DNA of 64,000 nucleotides from Marinomonas polaris DSM 16579 (GTDB lineage: Bacteria; Pseudomonadota; Gammaproteobacteria; Pseudomonadales; Marinomonadaceae), in contig NZ_FQVF01000022.1 of assembly GCF_900129155.1 (NCBI RefSeq), forward strand, positions 27,202 through 91,201, in the 5' to 3' direction. A program made the position numbers and the translations under genes. Below the pieces are notes generated by a model. The model was not told the DNA's origin. It ran no database searches and worked only from the letters and a program-made list of their open reading frames with translations. Of this stretch, positions 62,811-64,000 are shown in pieces. The stretch's first letter is position 1. Every line of letters starts with the position of its first letter.

Positions 62811-63122
62811 CTAGTTTTCATCCGTAGTAGACAGTAAATACTTGCGTAAATCTCTTTCTTGCCTCAACAGATGAAGGATATAGACTGAATCGTTATCAAC
62901 TTTGTAGAAAACACGGCAAGGATTCACTACCACTTCTCGATAATTTAGAGTCGAAATTTCTTCAGGGATTCTACCGGAGTCAGGAAATTGTTCGAGTCTC
63001 TGCACCTTACTGAAAACATTTTCTACTAATTGCCTCGCAGCGTACGGATTACTCACTGCAATATACTCGGCAATATCATTCAGATTATCCAGTGCTGGCT
63101 CAGTCCAAATTATTTGAGCCAT
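62811..63122 (-). CDS. RelE/ParE-family toxin
   Basis: 103 residues: AQIIWTEPALDNLNDIAEYIAVSNPYAARQLVENV, RLEQFPDSGRIPEEI, YREVVVNPCRVFYKVDNDSVYILHLLRQERDL, the typical RelE/ParE fold. It overlaps the upstream Phd/YefM antitoxin gene by 13 bp, as in parDE and yefM-yoeB operons. Targets of the family are gyrase (ParE) or mRNA (RelE); which applies here is unclear. Confidence 0.9.
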   Translation of the reverse strand: MAQIIWTEPALDNLNDIAEYIAVSNPYAARQLVENVFSKVQRLEQFPDSGRIPEEISTLNYREVVVNPCRVFYKVDNDSVYILHLLRQERDLRKYLLSTTDEN

Positions 63123-63367
63123 TTACTCATTTTCTCTTTGGCTTGCGACATATCCATTGTTCGACCTTCACGGATGGCCTGCTCGCCCTTCGCAATACCT
63201 TCCAAGATCTTCATCCGTTCCACCATCAACTCGTAATCAGCAACATCAAGCAAATAAGCTGATGGCTGACCATGCTCGGTTATGAGAATAGGCTCTTTTG
63301 ACTCACGCAAGTCAGCAAGCAGCTTCGTTGCCTGCCTCTTTAATGTAGTAACGACTTCGGTTCTCAT
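63110..63367 (-). CDS. Phd/YefM-family antitoxin
   Basis: 85 residues with EVVTTLKRQATKLLADLRESKEPILITEHGQPSAYLLDVADYELM, the Phd/YefM fold, and a charged tail that wraps the toxin. Upstream partner of the ParE-like toxin, first gene of the set. A repeat GTATCAC-N4-GTATCAC upstream is a possible operator. Confidence 0.9.
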   Translation of the reverse strand: MRTEVVTTLKRQATKLLADLRESKEPILITEHGQPSAYLLDVADYELMVERMKILEGIAKGEQAIREGRTMDMSQAKEKMSKWLK

Positions 63368-63388
63368 AGCGACACCTCAGATTAAAAT

Positions 63389-63406
63389 GTATCACTATAG
63401 TATCAC
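63389..63406 (-). promoter_or_regulatory. Repeat in the antitoxin promoter, operator candidate
   Basis: GTATCAC at 63389-63395 and at 63400-63406, 11 bp apart, with the palindrome ACTATAGT between. One helical turn of spacing suits autoregulation by the Phd-like antitoxin. Confidence 0.5.
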
Positions 63407-63423
63407 TCCAATTTAAAAAGAAC

Positions 63424-63500
63424 TAATGCCCACATAAAAGGCGAGCAGTAGCGAGTCCAGCCCACGCTTTTTGTTGGCGATTTTTCATGTGCTTGTTATG
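63424..63500 (-). repeat. Degenerate attC-like sequence
   Basis: On the minus strand it begins CATAACAAGCACATGAAAA and ends TTTTATGTGGGCATTAG, with long imperfect complementarity between the arms, as in attC. The R' box reads ATTAGTT rather than GTTRRRY, so it is at best an inactive remnant. Confidence 0.35.
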
Positions 63501-63637
63501 TATTTTCATCTGGCTTGTAAAAATATGATTCGTGTATTTGAGGGTTTACCTCGTAAATTCCATCCATTTCTTTTGGCCTAACCTAAGCTCAGGATAACGT
63601 TCCCATAAAGGCTGTAGCATCTCTAAGAACAGCTCTC

Positions 63638-64000
63638 TGGACTTCCCAGACTTTACTAGACACCCATTAACGTTAAAATCTAGTTAATCAAGAGGTGTTT
63701 TTTATGAAGTCCAAACGTTACCCTGAAGAGTTCAAAAGAGAAGCGGTTAAACAAGTGACAGAGCGGGGTTATTCTGTCTCTGAAGTCGCTCAACGGCTCG
63801 ATACGACCACCCACAGTTTATATGCCTGGATCAAGAAGTTTGGAGAGCCGCAACCTCAATCATCAGAAGATCTTGATTTGGTCTCTGAGAACGCACGACT
63901 AAAGTCCGAACTGCGACGAATCACGGAGGAGCGTGACATTTTAAAAAAGGCAGCAAGGTACTTTGCCAACAACCCAGAGTAAAGTACGCCTTTGTTCGTG
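63638..64000 (+). mobile_element. IS3-family insertion sequence, left end, cut by the window
   Basis: A 27-bp sequence starting TGGACTTCCCAGACTTTA and ending GACACC (63638-63664) resembles the left terminal repeat of IS2/IS3-group elements. An OrfA gene follows at 63704. The OrfB transposase and right end lie beyond base 64000, so the integrity of the element cannot be judged. Confidence 0.75.
63704..63982 (+). CDS. IS3-family transposase OrfA
   Basis: 92 residues from the ATG at 63704 (AGAGGTG upstream); a GTG nine bases earlier is in frame. KRYPEEFKREAVKQVTERGYSVSEVAQRLDTTTHSLYAWIKKFG is the OrfA helix-turn-helix, followed by a leucine-zipper-like helix (LVSENARLKSELRRITEERDILKKA). OrfB is normally expressed by frameshift near the end of OrfA and would lie to the right of the window. 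Confidence 0.9.
   Translation: MKSKRYPEEFKREAVKQVTERGYSVSEVAQRLDTTTHSLYAWIKKFGEPQPQSSEDLDLVSENARLKSELRRITEERDILKKAARYFANNPE

Noticed and set aside
1..64000. tRNA, rRNA, riboswitches and CRISPR arrays
   Set aside because: Looked for conserved tRNA arms, 16S/23S motifs and regularly spaced repeats by eye; none was seen. A covariance-model scan could still find a weak candidate.

Overview
The window is chromosomal DNA of a marine gammaproteobacterium, most likely a Marinomonas-type member of the Oceanospirillales. This is inferred from the moderately AT-rich base composition, gammaproteobacterial housekeeping-type genes (YqcC, DUF3549, DUF1853, RlmA, a TyrR-like regulator), the abundance of uptake systems for organic acids (TRAP, Tct, Liv), a compatible-solute operon for glucosylglycerate, and a D-mannose-isomerase-type AGE enzyme of the kind characterised from Marinomonas. 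No rRNA, tRNA or CRISPR array was found.

Layout. 1-9.6 kb: a branched-chain amino-acid-type ABC importer (LivH, cut by the window edge; a LivM-LivG fusion; LivF), a PanE-like reductase, a class II aldolase, a MarR regulator and a DctPQM TRAP transporter; together they look like uptake and catabolism of one or two small organic acids. 9.7-15.8 kb: small stress and redox genes, a DUF318 permease with a thioredoxin-like partner, a three-gene envelope operon (cupredoxin, DUF3034 barrel, lipoprotein-like truncated globin) opposite an AraC regulator, and a YrbL-like kinase. 15.8-22.1 kb: a periplasmic binding protein plus two-component system next to a tctCBA tripartite tricarboxylate transporter. 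22.4-25.7 kb: a DMT exporter, a class V aminotransferase, DUF3010 and DUF6429. 25.7-28.2 kb: a small cluster of attC-like sites with cassette genes on the minus strand (DUF2971, a GIY-YIG-like protein) and no integrase. 28.2-33.3 kb: a DMT exporter and a three-gene glucosylglycerate operon (phosphatase, synthase, phosphorylase). 33.3-38.6 kb: a Fur-box-controlled siderophore-type binding protein, an SMR pump, an ABC exporter, a Bcr/CflA-type MFS pump and a HopJ-family protein.

38.7-47.9 kb is a coherent regulatory unit: gamma-glutamyltransferase, a fused TRAP permease and its TAXI binding protein on the minus strand, and a divergent sensor kinase plus sigma-54 response regulator. The intergenic region carries a sigma-54 promoter match facing the TAXI gene and two TATAAC-N4-GTTATA inverted repeats that fit upstream activator sites. 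48-53.4 kb: a HAD phosphatase, an unlisted 53-residue membrane protein, a TyrR-like regulator, and a degenerate ROK regulator opposite an AGE sugar isomerase. 53.4-62.5 kb: a 134-bp MITE, a LysR regulator, carbonic anhydrase with RlmA, a GGDEF-EAL protein, DUF1853/YqcC, DUF3549, and a TetR regulator with twin operators in front of a short-chain dehydrogenase. 62.5-64 kb: a Phd/ParE toxin-antitoxin pair followed by a CopG/BrnA-type gene, a degenerate attC-like sequence, and the left end of an IS3-family element that runs off the window.

The most rewarding regions are the sigma-54/UAS region at 44.4-44.6 kb, the attC cluster at 26-27.5 kb, the cupredoxin-DUF3034-globin operon, and the glucosylglycerate operon that encodes both synthesis and phosphorolysis. 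All family calls are from reading the translated sequence; no database search was run.
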